Source of the DNA: Variovorax paradoxus
GTDB lineage: Bacteria > Pseudomonadota > Gammaproteobacteria > Burkholderiales > Burkholderiaceae_C
Assembly (NCBI RefSeq): GCF_009755665.1
Contig: NZ_CP046622.1
Span: forward strand, 1,302,001-1,366,000
Direction: 5' to 3'
DNA: 64,000 nucleotides
Shown: positions 9,246 through 17,894 of the stretch, piece by piece
Layout: the number at the start of each line of letters is the position of its first letter
Numbering within the stretch: the stretch's first letter is position 1
Translations under genes and position numbers: made by a program
The notes under the pieces: model-generated
What the model saw: only the letters and a program-made list of their open reading frames with translations
Told to the model about the DNA's origin: nothing
Databases searched by the model: none

Positions 9246-10316
9246 ATGAAAATATTGCACATTGCCGAAACCCTCAAAGGCGGGCTGGAAACCTATCTGC
9301 GGATGGTTTCCGGCTTTCAGCAGAACTCCCCCGTGATCACCCAGGCGAAATTCGTTCTGCCCGGGCCGGTGGAGTGGCTCAGTTCGCAAGACACCCACGT
9401 GGTGCCCACGGCGCGCAGCCCCTTGGCGCTTGCAGGCTACGCCGCAGAAGTCAGAAAGATCATCCGGACCGAGCGGCCCTCGGTTCTTCATCTCCACAGT
9501 TCGATTGCCGGCGGTGTTGTGCGCGCAATGGCGCTGCTCGGCCAGGTGCCGCAAGAGACAAAGATCGTCTATTGCTCGCACGGTTGGGCATTCGACCAGA
9601 TCGGCCCTTCGTACAAGAAGTCGATCTATCGCTGGGCCGAATGGCTGCTTTCGTATTGGACCGACGCGATCATCTGCATCAGCGACCACGAACTGCGCAT
9701 TGCGGAAAAATTCGGCATCAAGCGATGCAGGTGCATTCCGAACGGAATCACCCCCGCGGCGCTGGGCCATGAACAGGTTGCGGCGCTGAAAGAGATTGAG
9801 CCGCGGCAAAGACAAGTCCTCTTCGTTGGCCGGCTCGATCGGCAAAAGGGCATCGATGTATTGCTCGATTCCTATGCCCGGGTGCGGCCGAAATTCAAGC
9901 TGACCATCGTCGGCGGCGCCGTTCGAAACGATCTTGCCCTGGCCCCTTCCGGCGAAATCGAATTCAAGGGATGGCTCGAAAAGGACGAACTCGATGCCGC
10001 ATACCGGTCTTGCGACGCGGTCATCGTGCCGTCGAGATGGGAAGGCTTCGGCTTTGTGGCCGTCGAGGCAATGGCACGCAGCAAACCGGTTTTTGCCTCC
10101 GCCGTGGGCGGCTTGGTCGACATTGTCGAAGACACGAAGAACGGGCGGCTGTTTCCGCTCGAGCGCCTGGACGAAATGCTGCGCGAGATCGACCAGATCC
10201 CGAATGAGGACCTGGTGCGAATGGGGCAGAACGGGCGGGAGATCTTTGAAAAGAAGTACACCGCGGACCGAATGAACTCGGCCATTGTCGATCTCTACAA
10301 GGAATCGGTACTTTGA
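9246..10316 (+). CDS. GT4-family glycosyltransferase
   Basis: A 356-residue retaining glycosyltransferase with GT-B fold. The C-terminal nucleotide-sugar domain begins at VLFVGRLDRQKGID (about 195-208). The E-x7-E motif lies in SRWEGFGFVAVEAMA (about 261-275). The N-terminus MKILHIAETLKGGLETYLR is typical of the family's acceptor domain. It is the only non-priming glycosyltransferase visible in this locus, which is few for a repeat unit. The next gene starts by TGATG overlap. Donor and acceptor sugars cannot be read from the sequence. Confidence 0.93.
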   Translation: MKILHIAETLKGGLETYLRMVSGFQQNSPVITQAKFVLPGPVEWLSSQDTHVVPTARSPLALAGYAAEVRKIIRTERPSVLHLHSSIAGGVVRAMALLGQVPQETKIVYCSHGWAFDQIGPSYKKSIYRWAEWLLSYWTDAIICISDHELRIAEKFGIKRCRCIPNGITPAALGHEQVAALKEIEPRQRQVLFVGRLDRQKGIDVLLDSYARVRPKFKLTIVGGAVRNDLALAPSGEIEFKGWLEKDELDAAYRSCDAVIVPSRWEGFGFVAVEAMARSKPVFASAVGGLVDIVEDTKNGRLFPLERLDEMLREIDQIPNEDLVRMGQNGREIFEKKYTADRMNSAIVDLYKESVL

Positions 10317-11578
10317 TGAGATATTCACCCCTGTCCGGATTCATCAAGCTGTTCTGCGCAGTGATGATGTTTGCCGCAATCTCTCTCGCAGCCCAGGCCA
10401 GGGGTGTCAGCGAGCTGGGCACCGAATATCCGACCGCGCTGAGCGTGCAGATCGACCCGAGCGACATATCGGACGAAGACCTGAACGAGATCAGGGCGGC
10501 GGGCTTCGAGTTCGTCCGGTTCGGCGTGCGGCCGCCGCTGAAAAGCGTCAACCCGGCAATGATCGATTACTCGAAGCTGATCCGGCGCGTACGCGCCGCC
10601 AGGCTCGAAGCCATCGTGACGCTGTTCGGCGGCAGGGAGATCTGGGGGCACGCCCCGTCGGACCAACAGGCCGGCGGGCAAAAGGAAAAACAGTTTGCAA
10701 ACTTCGCAGCCGAATTCATGAACGCACATGCCGCCGACGTGGCGGTGTGGGAGCTGTGGAACGAGCCGGATCACAAGACTTTTTTGAACCCGGCTCTCTT
10801 TTCGAACTTCGAAACCGCCACCGCCGAGTTCTGCCGCAGCATTGCGCAACTGAAGAATCCGCCGAAGATCGTCATGGGATTCGGCTTTGCGAAGCTGCCG
10901 TTCAACCAAGGCCAGGTTCCGCAGCAGCTCGAAAATGCTTTTGTTTCGGGGGCCAAGGCCAACTGCCTGACGGACATCTCGATTCATCCTTACCGCTCGA
11001 TCCCCGAGACGGCGATTGCCGACTACGGAAAGCTGCGCGCAAAGCTCGACCAGCTGCAACTCGGCAAGGTCGGCATCGTTGCTTCGGAGTGGGGCTATGC
11101 GTCTTACCTGCCGGTGCGTGACCGCAATGCGCAAGCTTCGCTGATCTTGCGCGAGTACCTCACCAATGTGGCTGCCGGCATCAAGCTCTTGAATCTCTAT
11201 GCCTGGAAGGACCGGGGAACCTCCGTTGTTTCGAGAGAAGACAACTTCGGCCTCAAGTCCAAAGGGGGCGAAAAAAAGGAAGCCTTCTCCAGCCTTTCTG
11301 AATTCCTCAAGATCGCCAGAAACTCCAGGAAGGTTTCTTACGACAGCGCCTCGGGCCTGAACAAGCTGGTGCTGAGCCGCGGAAATTCATTGCTGCATGT
11401 GGTGTGGACACAAAGCTCGGAGCAGAACGCTCTGGTGACGGCCGACAAGGGAAAGAAGTGCACACGCGTCGACTTCTTTCCGCAGGTGCGCCACGGGAGT
11501 TGCGGCAGTCCGGTCGAAGGGGGCTTTGCCGTCAAGGCAACCGCTTATCCGGTCCTGTTCTCCCTGTCGGATCAGTGA
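10316..11578 (+). CDS. Secreted glycoside hydrolase, TIM-barrel clan GH-A type (PslG-like)
   Basis: A 420-residue protein with an N-terminal signal peptide (about 1-29, ending AAQA). The barrel contains WELWNEPDH with the acid/base Glu at 150, and GIVASEWGYAS with the nucleophile Glu at 258, the two-glutamate pattern of clan A retaining glycosidases. ISIHPYRS (about 221-228) fits the conserved His-Tyr on strand 6. PslG and similar hydrolases in exopolysaccharide operons trim polymer in the periplasm or matrix; that role is inferred here from position. Starts by TGATG overlap with the glycosyltransferase. Confidence 0.85.
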   Translation: MRYSPLSGFIKLFCAVMMFAAISLAAQARGVSELGTEYPTALSVQIDPSDISDEDLNEIRAAGFEFVRFGVRPPLKSVNPAMIDYSKLIRRVRAARLEAIVTLFGGREIWGHAPSDQQAGGQKEKQFANFAAEFMNAHAADVAVWELWNEPDHKTFLNPALFSNFETATAEFCRSIAQLKNPPKIVMGFGFAKLPFNQGQVPQQLENAFVSGAKANCLTDISIHPYRSIPETAIADYGKLRAKLDQLQLGKVGIVASEWGYASYLPVRDRNAQASLILREYLTNVAAGIKLLNLYAWKDRGTSVVSREDNFGLKSKGGEKKEAFSSLSEFLKIARNSRKVSYDSASGLNKLVLSRGNSLLHVVWTQSSEQNALVTADKGKKCTRVDFFPQVRHGSCGSPVEGGFAVKATAYPVLFSLSDQ

Positions 11579-12808
11579 ATGGCGTCGTTCGCCGGAATTC
11601 GAAAACGCCTGGGAGGTCCGATCTATGCAGTTGCAGACCAGTGCATCTATAGCGCGAGCCAATTGCTGCTGAGCTTTGCGCTCGCGCGGGCGTTGTCGCC
11701 TTCGGACTTCGGCATTGCTTCGGCTTTTCTTGCGATCGTCAGCTTCCAGTACATCCTGCATACCGCGGTGGTGCATGAACCGCTGCTGATCAAGCGCTAT
11801 TACGCCGATCGCTCCGCCGCCTGGTGGAGCTGGGCGCTGGTTGCCGCGGTGTCGATTGCGGGCTTTCTGGTGTGGCAGTTCACCGGTTTTCCAGGGCCGC
11901 TGAACTGGGCCGGAGTCGCGTTGATCATCGGCTATGAAATCTTCTGGATTTCTCGCAGCATCCTGCTCGTGGGGCGCCGGTTCGCGGTGCTCTGCACATC
12001 GGGCATCCTGATCAGCATCGGCTATGTGGCGGTGCTGATCGGCCTGAAGCCCGCTTCATGGACGCAGGCCCTGTTGTGGATTGCCGTCATCCAGCTGCCG
12101 TTCTCGATCCTGATCGCTGCGGGCCTGAAGAACGTGATTGCGCCGCTACCGGCGCCGGTCGGCGCGCAGACCCTTACCCTCAAGGAAGCCTCGGCCTATG
12201 GCTGGAAGGCAAGCCTGTCGCAGCTCATGAGCTGGATCATGACGGGCGGCGCCATATTGCTGCTGGGCTCTTCGGCCGATTCGGCGCAGGGCGGCTTGCT
12301 GAAGATCTACATCACCTTCTTGCTGCCCATGCAGTATGTGCTGCTCGCGCTGGGCTATTACATCCTGCCGAAGCTGGCGGCCAGCTGGAAATCCGACCGT
12401 CGGAAAGACGCTTTTCGCCTGTTCATCAAGTTCGTCGTCTTCGGATTCGTGGTTGCGGAAATCGGAGGCGTGTTGCTGGGCCTGCTGGGGCCTTACCTGG
12501 TGGTGCTGGCCTTCGGCAAGAACTACGGTGGAATGGACTTCTCGCCGTTTTTCTACGCGCCCGCAATCTTCGGTCTAACGATGTGCCTGCGGACGGGCTT
12601 CAGGGCCGCGGGCCGGCCCGGCGCTCTGTTGTGGTGCTCGATCTTCGGTGCGCTGGTGTTCGGGGCCTGCATGGTCATGGCCAAACCCCCGGTCTCCTAC
12701 ATCCAGACCATCAATGCCATGACGCTGGGCTTTGCCTGCATGGCGGTCGCAATGATGGCCTGGCTGTTCTTCATCATGCGCGCCCCCGCTGCGCCGCAGG
12801 CTCGCTGA
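11579..12808 (+). CDS. wzx: Oligosaccharide flippase family protein (Wzx-like)
   Basis: A 409-residue polytopic membrane protein with about 12 hydrophobic segments and the N-terminal pattern of the polysaccharide biosynthesis/MATE-like flippase families (DQCIYSASQLLLSFALARALSP, where the LSPSDFG turn is typical). It would move lipid-linked repeat units across the inner membrane. It starts one base after the hydrolase stop (TGA-ATG). No separate Wzy polymerase was found among its neighbours. It ends tail-to-tail with the minus-strand yjb operon, 35 bases away. Confidence 0.87.
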   Translation: MASFAGIRKRLGGPIYAVADQCIYSASQLLLSFALARALSPSDFGIASAFLAIVSFQYILHTAVVHEPLLIKRYYADRSAAWWSWALVAAVSIAGFLVWQFTGFPGPLNWAGVALIIGYEIFWISRSILLVGRRFAVLCTSGILISIGYVAVLIGLKPASWTQALLWIAVIQLPFSILIAAGLKNVIAPLPAPVGAQTLTLKEASAYGWKASLSQLMSWIMTGGAILLLGSSADSAQGGLLKIYITFLLPMQYVLLALGYYILPKLAASWKSDRRKDAFRLFIKFVVFGFVVAEIGGVLLGLLGPYLVVLAFGKNYGGMDFSPFFYAPAIFGLTMCLRTGFRAAGRPGALLWCSIFGALVFGACMVMAKPPVSYIQTINAMTLGFACMAVAMMAWLFFIMRAPAAPQAR

Positions 12809-12843
12809 ACCTGGCGACACACGGGGGCGGAAGGGCGCGAGCC

Positions 12844-15800
12844 TTAGCGCCGTTCGAACTTCAGGATGTTGTCGCCCGTGCCCGGGGCACCGCTGTCCGG
12901 CGGGCCGAACTTGAAGGCGCTCGGGTCGCGCGCTGACGTCATTTCGTACAGCGGGTGGATGCGGCCCAGGCGCGCACCGCCGTCGCGCACCAGCGGCGCC
13001 CAGGCGAAGTTGGCGGTGAACTTGTTCGAGCGCGGCAGCAGCGCATCGAAGGGCACCGAGATGTAGATGCCCTTGTCGAAGCTGCCTTCGCCGAACTGCC
13101 TTGCCGAGATGTTGGTCTTGGTGGCATAGGCGCCGAGCACCACGCCATTGTCGAAGCGGCGGCTGATGTCGATGGTGACCCCGCGATCGCCCGCCAGGTA
13201 CTGGCCCGCGCTGATCTTGGCCAGGATGCCGTTCCAGCCGGTGTCCCAATAGAGCGTGGCATGGCCGGTGTTGACCTTGTAGTCGCGCAGGCCGAAGTCC
13301 TGGTCGAAGTCGCGTTGGCGCACATGGTTGAAGTCGACGCCGACGGCCAGCCGGCTGCGCCATGGCCGGTAGAGCCACTCCGCGCCGACGCCTGCATACA
13401 TGCTTTCGAGCGCACCGCCGTACACGCTGTAGTACTGGTTGTCCGTGAGCCTGCCGACGTGCGTCAGTTGCAGCACTGGCATGGTCAGGCGCTTGGCGGT
13501 AACGAACTCGCGCTGCAGGGTTCGCACGCGGGGCAGGTTGCTGGGCGCCGTGTAGGTGAACTTGTCGAAGTTGTCGAGCAGGCGCAGGTTCAGCGCACCG
13601 TTGACCCAGGTGCTCGGCGTGAAGCGGTATTCGGCAACCGCCTGCACGCCGATCTGGTAGAGCACGAACGCATTCGGGCCGCCCAGGATCTGGCCGAGGC
13701 TGGGTGTCAGGCCGATGCTGAACTTGGAGGTGCGGCGCTCCCACGGCGCGAGCGCCTTGTTGTCGTCCGCAATGCCGGGGGCGTCCCTCGATGCGATGGC
13801 CGCATTGGTATTCGAAATGTTCGGGGGCTGGAAGTCCGCGCCGATCGGCGGGGGCGCATAGTCGCGCTGGCTGGCCGCGCGCGCTTCGCTCGGCGTTTGC
13901 GCCTGGTAGTGCGCCGTGACCCATTCGTTCCGGTCGACCACTTGCGCATGCATGGGCAAGCCGCGTTCCGAATAGTGGATCACGAAGTTCTTGATCGATC
14001 CCGGCGCATCGCGGTGCAGCACCGCAATGATCTGCTCGACGCGCGCGTTGCGGTAAACGGTGGCGCTTTCGGTGATCCACACGTGCAGCATCTGGCCTTG
14101 CGGCGCAATGCGCTGGACGGTCCACTCGGTGCGGCTTTCGATGTCGGCCGCGGTGGCGGCCCAGCCTGGCGAAGTGGCCGGAGGCGTCGGCGAAAAGCGC
14201 GGCGCCGGCGGATCCACCGTCTTGGCCATCTGCATGTTCGCAAGGTTGGTTTGCAGCGTGAGGCCCACCATCACCTTGTTGCCGCGCTCCAGGCCGGCCG
14301 AGAAGGTCACGCCGGGGGCGTAGCGGTATTCCAGGCCGATATTGATAGGCGAGCGCCGCGGCTGGTCGTTGTTGAGCGGCTCGTTCTTGTAGTTGTTGCC
14401 CTCGAACTCGAGCTTGAGCGTGAGCGGGTCCCAGGGCGTGCGCCATTGCACGCCGCCAAAGAGTGCGGTGGGCCCGCGAAAGAGCCGGCCGAAGTTGGCG
14501 CCGCCCCACGTCGTCTCGCTGACGCGTGTCTTGAAGCGGCTGCTCAGAACACCGAACGGGTTGCTGATGTTGCCGCTGCTGCCCATGTAGCCCCAGCCGA
14601 TGCCGAGGTTGAAATCCAGATCGCCGTGGCGCTTGCTCGCCACCAGGTACTCGGACGAAAAGAGGCCGGTACCGCCAATGTCGCGAAAGCCCAGCGCCAC
14701 CTCGGGGAGGTAGGCGGACTCTTTCCACAGCCGCGCCTTGAAGTCGATGCTCTTGTCCTTGTAGTCCTGGTTGCTCAGGCCGATGCCGTAGATGCGGTTG
14801 CCGATGGACGTGTAGCGGAAGCCGGCTTCCAGCCAATCCAGCGGCTGGAACATCACGTTCAGCCGCGTGTAGGGCGAGACATGCGTGATGGAGGTGCGCA
14901 TGTCGCCCGTTTGGCCCATGCGGGCGGAGGGCGTTTGCAGCAAGCCGGTTTCGCCCCAGTCATTACCGCTGGGCTGCAGCGGGCGGTACTGCGGTGCCGC
15001 CTCGGGGCGCACCGAAACCGTGGTGGGCTGGAACGGGGTGGCCGGCGGAGAGGGCTCCGCCGCCAATGGAATGGCCGCAGATGCCGCAGGAACGCTGGTG
15101 GCAAGGGCGCCAGCCGCGGTGGGCGTTTCTGCCACCGTATTGCCCTGCGGCGATGGACCTTGCGTGGCGAGGAACTTGATGAGCCCTTCGGAAACCGCCT
15201 CCAAGTCGTCCATGCCTCGAGGTGCCGCCCATATCCAGGCGCCGGGTGCCGGCTCGTCCGACGGATGTGCATTCCACTTCGCCATGCCGACCCGCGCGGT
15301 GCGGCCGTCGGGCTGCGCCACCCAGGCCCAGTCGTGCTTGCCTTCGGGATCGCAGGCCGCCACATAGTCCCATGCCGTGCGGCCGGGTTCGTGCGCCACC
15401 TGGCAGAGCCGCCCGTCGGGCTGCACCACCGAAATGGTGTTCAGGACCGGCGGAGGCGCAATGAGTTGCTGGCCTGCCGTGAGCACCGGATCTTCTTCGG
15501 GGTGCGCCTCGAGCCAGCGCGGATCCACGATGCCGAGCGCAACCCGGCCTGTGACAGGAAGGTTCTGCAGCCATGCGATCAGCTGCTGGCGCTGAGCCTG
15601 TTCAGCGCGGGGCGCGCGCCGCTTGGCGGCCTCGAGCCGCAGCAGCACCTGGTTCTTCAGGAATTGCTGCGCCAGCCGCTCCTGCGGAACGCGCCAGGAC
15701 AAGCCGGACGCCGCTGTTTCGGCCGGCTGCCGCAGCAGCCAGGCACTCAGGCGCTCGCCCGGGCGAATGTCGGCATCGTTGGCCGGCGTCTTGTTGTCGA

Positions 15801-15918
15801 CGGGGCCGTTGCCCAGGGGCTGGGCCGCCGCGGCGCAACTGGCCGCGAGCGCGCAGGCCACCACCGCACGAAGAGGCCAGGGTTGTCTGCCGGAGCCACG
15901 AAGAAGCAAACGGCTCAT
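12844..15918 (-). CDS. YjbG/GfcC-YjbH/GfcD fusion, outer-membrane exopolysaccharide protein
   Basis: A 1024-residue secreted protein. A signal peptide (about 1-33) is followed by a GfcC/YjbG-like region (PGERLSAWLLRQP to about residue 250). After a Pro/Ala-rich linker comes a long YjbH/GfcD-like part beginning near TGLLQTPSARMGQTGDMR. It is rich in alternating beta-strand segments such as ARLWKESAYLPEVALGFRDI and ends in an aromatic-poor FERR. In E. coli these are two proteins of about 245 and 698 residues, so the size fits a fusion. YjbH is thought to act at the outer membrane in polymer secretion. Starts by ATGA overlap with yjbF. The opposite strand stays open for most of its length, a high-GC shadow. 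Confidence 0.85.
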   Translation of the reverse strand: MSRLLLRGSGRQPWPLRAVVACALAASCAAAAQPLGNGPVDNKTPANDADIRPGERLSAWLLRQPAETAASGLSWRVPQERLAQQFLKNQVLLRLEAAKRRAPRAEQAQRQQLIAWLQNLPVTGRVALGIVDPRWLEAHPEEDPVLTAGQQLIAPPPVLNTISVVQPDGRLCQVAHEPGRTAWDYVAACDPEGKHDWAWVAQPDGRTARVGMAKWNAHPSDEPAPGAWIWAAPRGMDDLEAVSEGLIKFLATQGPSPQGNTVAETPTAAGALATSVPAASAAIPLAAEPSPPATPFQPTTVSVRPEAAPQYRPLQPSGNDWGETGLLQTPSARMGQTGDMRTSITHVSPYTRLNVMFQPLDWLEAGFRYTSIGNRIYGIGLSNQDYKDKSIDFKARLWKESAYLPEVALGFRDIGGTGLFSSEYLVASKRHGDLDFNLGIGWGYMGSSGNISNPFGVLSSRFKTRVSETTWGGANFGRLFRGPTALFGGVQWRTPWDPLTLKLEFEGNNYKNEPLNNDQPRRSPINIGLEYRYAPGVTFSAGLERGNKVMVGLTLQTNLANMQMAKTVDPPAPRFSPTPPATSPGWAATAADIESRTEWTVQRIAPQGQMLHVWITESATVYRNARVEQIIAVLHRDAPGSIKNFVIHYSERGLPMHAQVVDRNEWVTAHYQAQTPSEARAASQRDYAPPPIGADFQPPNISNTNAAIASRDAPGIADDNKALAPWERRTSKFSIGLTPSLGQILGGPNAFVLYQIGVQAVAEYRFTPSTWVNGALNLRLLDNFDKFTYTAPSNLPRVRTLQREFVTAKRLTMPVLQLTHVGRLTDNQYYSVYGGALESMYAGVGAEWLYRPWRSRLAVGVDFNHVRQRDFDQDFGLRDYKVNTGHATLYWDTGWNGILAKISAGQYLAGDRGVTIDISRRFDNGVVLGAYATKTNISARQFGEGSFDKGIYISVPFDALLPRSNKFTANFAWAPLVRDGGARLGRIHPLYEMTSARDPSAFKFGPPDSGAPGTGDNILKFERR

Positions 15919-16676
15919 GTACCAGCGCTCGCCGCTGCGACGGGTGCTGGGGAAGAAGGCGTCCACTGCTCGAAACTCATACACAGATCATTGGAAATAC
16001 ATTGCTCGGAATAAACGACCCGAGGGGTACCGCCCGCTTGCGAAACGCCGAAGCGCGCGGGGGGCAGCGAAGCGCTTGCCGGCCGGGAAACGCTGCGCTC
16101 CTCGTACCAGCGCAGGGAAGCAGCCGCCGTGCCAGCCAGGGCGACTTGTTGCGGCGCGGCAATCGGCGCCAGCACGATCTCGTCGCGAATGCCGAAACGG
16201 TAGCCCGGCATCATGTCGCGCTGGCGTTGATAGGTCTTTGCGGAAGGCGTGCTGGCCGCGTCGGCGGTCCAGGCGGGCAGGCCCGAAAACCGCACCTCGC
16301 GCCAATCGATGGAAAGCCCGGTGGTTCCCACCAAGCGTCCATCGAGCAGCCTGACGACCTCGCCGCTGCCGCTGTACCAGACTTCGACCGCACCTTCGGG
16401 GCGCTTGTCGATATAGCCGAGCACCATGAACACCGTTTGATTGCCGGTGGCCACGCGCAAATAGCGGTAATTAGGATTAAAGGTCGGCGGGGGCGCCGAA
16501 GAGGTGCCGTTATATATATGCCGCGCCGTTGCCAGCATGGCAGAAGAGCCGGAAGAACAGCCGCCAACGCCCAAAAGAAATGCCGCCAAAAGACAGCATT
16601 CAACAAGTCGCGTGGCGTGGCCAACGCGCGGACTTTTCAGCGAATGCCCTCCCGTCAGGAGGGCCCGCACGATCAA
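15915..16676 (-). CDS. yjbF: YjbF/GfcB-family exopolysaccharide lipoprotein
   Basis: A 253-residue lipoprotein: a hydrophobic segment LLAAFLLGVGGC ends in a lipobox, with the Cys about 40 residues from the start. The mature part (NYRYLRVATGNQTVFMVLGYID, then VEVWYSGSGEVVRLLDGRLVGTTGL) matches the YjbF/GfcB family of group 4 capsule and Yjb exopolysaccharide operons. The start is non-ATG: TTG at 16676 overlaps the yjbE stop (TTGA), or GTG at 16670; no ATG precedes the signal segment. It lies between yjbE and the YjbG-YjbH fusion, both overlapping, so the three form one transcript. Confidence 0.85.
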   Translation of the reverse strand: MIVRALLTGGHSLKSPRVGHATRLVECCLLAAFLLGVGGCSSGSSAMLATARHIYNGTSSAPPPTFNPNYRYLRVATGNQTVFMVLGYIDKRPEGAVEVWYSGSGEVVRLLDGRLVGTTGLSIDWREVRFSGLPAWTADAASTPSAKTYQRQRDMMPGYRFGIRDEIVLAPIAAPQQVALAGTAAASLRWYEERSVSRPASASLPPARFGVSQAGGTPRVVYSEQCISNDLCMSFEQWTPSSPAPVAAASAGT

Positions 16677-16969
16677 TTCGTGCCGGTGGTACCTGTGCCG
16701 GTGCCGCCCGTCCCGCCGGTGCCGCTGCCGCCACCGCTGTTGCCCCCGTTGCCACTGGCCACGGCAGCTGCCAGGCCGACGCTGGCTGCTACGCCGCCAG
16801 CTTGCCCGGCGGTGATGCGGCCGAACGCGGAGTTGGTTGCGCCGGTGGCACTAGCGGGCTGGGCTACGGGTGTTTGAACGGGTGGCGTCGGGGTCGGGGC
16901 CTGTGCCAGAGCTGAAGAAATGCTCAAGGCTGCAATGGCAGTTGCGAACACCAATGGCTTAATTCTCAT
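16673..16969 (-). CDS. yjbE: YjbE/GfcA-like small secreted Gly/Thr-rich protein
   Basis: A 98-residue protein with a clear signal peptide (MRIKPLVFATAIAALSISSALA). A proline/threonine-rich stretch follows, then a segment AGGVAASVGLAAAVASG, and a low-complexity tail of glycine, threonine and serine ending GTGTTGTN. Size, composition and position at the head of the operon match YjbE/GfcA of E. coli, whose function is not known. A good ribosome site (GAGAGGA) precedes this ATG. An upstream in-frame start would add 23 residues without signal character. Confidence 0.78.
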   Translation of the reverse strand: MRIKPLVFATAIAALSISSALAQAPTPTPPVQTPVAQPASATGATNSAFGRITAGQAGGVAASVGLAAAVASGNGGNSGGGSGTGGTGGTGTGTTGTN

Positions 16970-17009
16970 GGCAAATATCCTCTCAAATTGACGATTAACA
17001 GTTGAGAGA

Positions 17010-17038
17010 AGATTAGCAGCTAGCGAAGTGTGCCGCAA
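17010..17038 (-). promoter_or_regulatory. Candidate sigma-70 promoter of the yjbE-F-GH operon
   Basis: Read on the minus strand: TTGCGG (17038-17033), a 17-base spacer, and TAATCT (17015-17010), about 40 bases ahead of the yjbE ATG. Upstream, at 17082-17095, lies GACGA-AATG-TCGTC, an inverted repeat that could bind a regulator. The region from about 17040 to 17130 is strikingly A+T-rich for this genome, which favours promoter or nucleoid-protein activity. Confidence 0.5.
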
Positions 17039-17191
17039 CTAATTTAGCCTTTTGCAACCATTTGATTGCGCAAATCGTTGTGACGAAATGTCGTCTAATT
17101 AAGTTGCAAATAAATACTAATTAATTGTTCTTAGTCGATCTTCCAGAGTGTCTGGCGGCAGCGGATTCGCACGTGCTCCGGGCTGGCGGCG

Positions 17192-17221
17192 TTGAATATG
17201 CCCGCAACAGCCCGCTACAAT
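17192..17221 (+). promoter_or_regulatory. Candidate sigma-70 promoter of petABC
   Basis: TTGAAT (17192-17197), an 18-base spacer and TACAAT (17216-17221) lie about 45 bases ahead of the petA ATG at 17266. Both hexamers are close to consensus. No other strong promoter was seen between petA and petC, so this probably drives all three genes. Confidence 0.55.
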
Positions 17222-17265
17222 CGCCGGTTGACCCTGCTCCAGCGAAGAAGACTTAGAGGATCCCC

Positions 17266-17880
17266 ATGAGTGACATGACCTCCGGTTCCCCCCGGATCGA
17301 CACAAGCAAGCGGACGTGGTTAATCGCATCCAGCTGTGCCGGCGTAGCGGGAGGCGTGGCCACCGCGATTCCCTTCGTAAGTACTTTCCAGCCTTCCGAA
17401 AAGGCCAAGGCCGCGGGCGCTGCGGTCGAGGTGGACATCGCGGGCCTCAAGGTCGGCGAGAAGATCACCGTCGAATGGCGCGGCAAGCCCGTCTGGATCC
17501 TCAAGCGCTCGCCCGAGCAGGTGGCCGAGCTCGCCAAGCTCGACGGCCAGCTGGCCGATCCGCTCTCCAAGCGGCACCCCGACGAGTTCACCCCCGAATA
17601 CGCACAAAACCAGCACCGCTCCATCAAGCCCGACGTGCTGGTGGTCGTGGGTATCTGCACCCACCTCGGCTGTTCGCCGGTCGACCGGCTCCAGGCCGGT
17701 CCGCAGCCTTCGCTGCCGAACGACTGGGAAGGCGGTTTCCTGTGCCCTTGCCATGGCTCCACCTTCGACCTGGCCGGCCGCGTCTTCAAGAACAAGCCCG
17801 CGCCTGACAACCTGCCGGTGCCCCCGCACATGTACGTGTCGGACACCAAGTTGCTCATCGGCGAAGACAAGAAGGCCTGA
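17266..17880 (+). CDS. petA: Cytochrome bc1 Rieske iron-sulfur subunit
   Basis: A 204-residue subunit of ubiquinol-cytochrome c reductase that takes the first electron from ubiquinol and passes it to cytochrome c1. The N-terminus has a twin-arginine-like region and a single membrane anchor (TWLIASSCAGVAGGVATAIPFV, about 17-38). The [2Fe-2S] ligands are in CTHLGC (C131, H133) and CPCHGS (C160, H163); C136 and C162 form the stabilising disulfide in this family. It is followed by petB after 14 bases. Confidence 0.98.
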   Translation: MSDMTSGSPRIDTSKRTWLIASSCAGVAGGVATAIPFVSTFQPSEKAKAAGAAVEVDIAGLKVGEKITVEWRGKPVWILKRSPEQVAELAKLDGQLADPLSKRHPDEFTPEYAQNQHRSIKPDVLVVVGICTHLGCSPVDRLQAGPQPSLPNDWEGGFLCPCHGSTFDLAGRVFKNKPAPDNLPVPPHMYVSDTKLLIGEDKKA

Positions 17881-17894
17881 GGCAGAAGAAGAAC

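Noticed and set aside
12955..16014. Open frame of about 1019 codons on the plus strand opposite the YjbG-YjbH gene
   Set aside because: Its translation is rich in Arg, Ala, His and Gly with no domain pattern, as expected for the antisense of a high-GC gene. The minus-strand frame has signal peptide, overlaps and family features.
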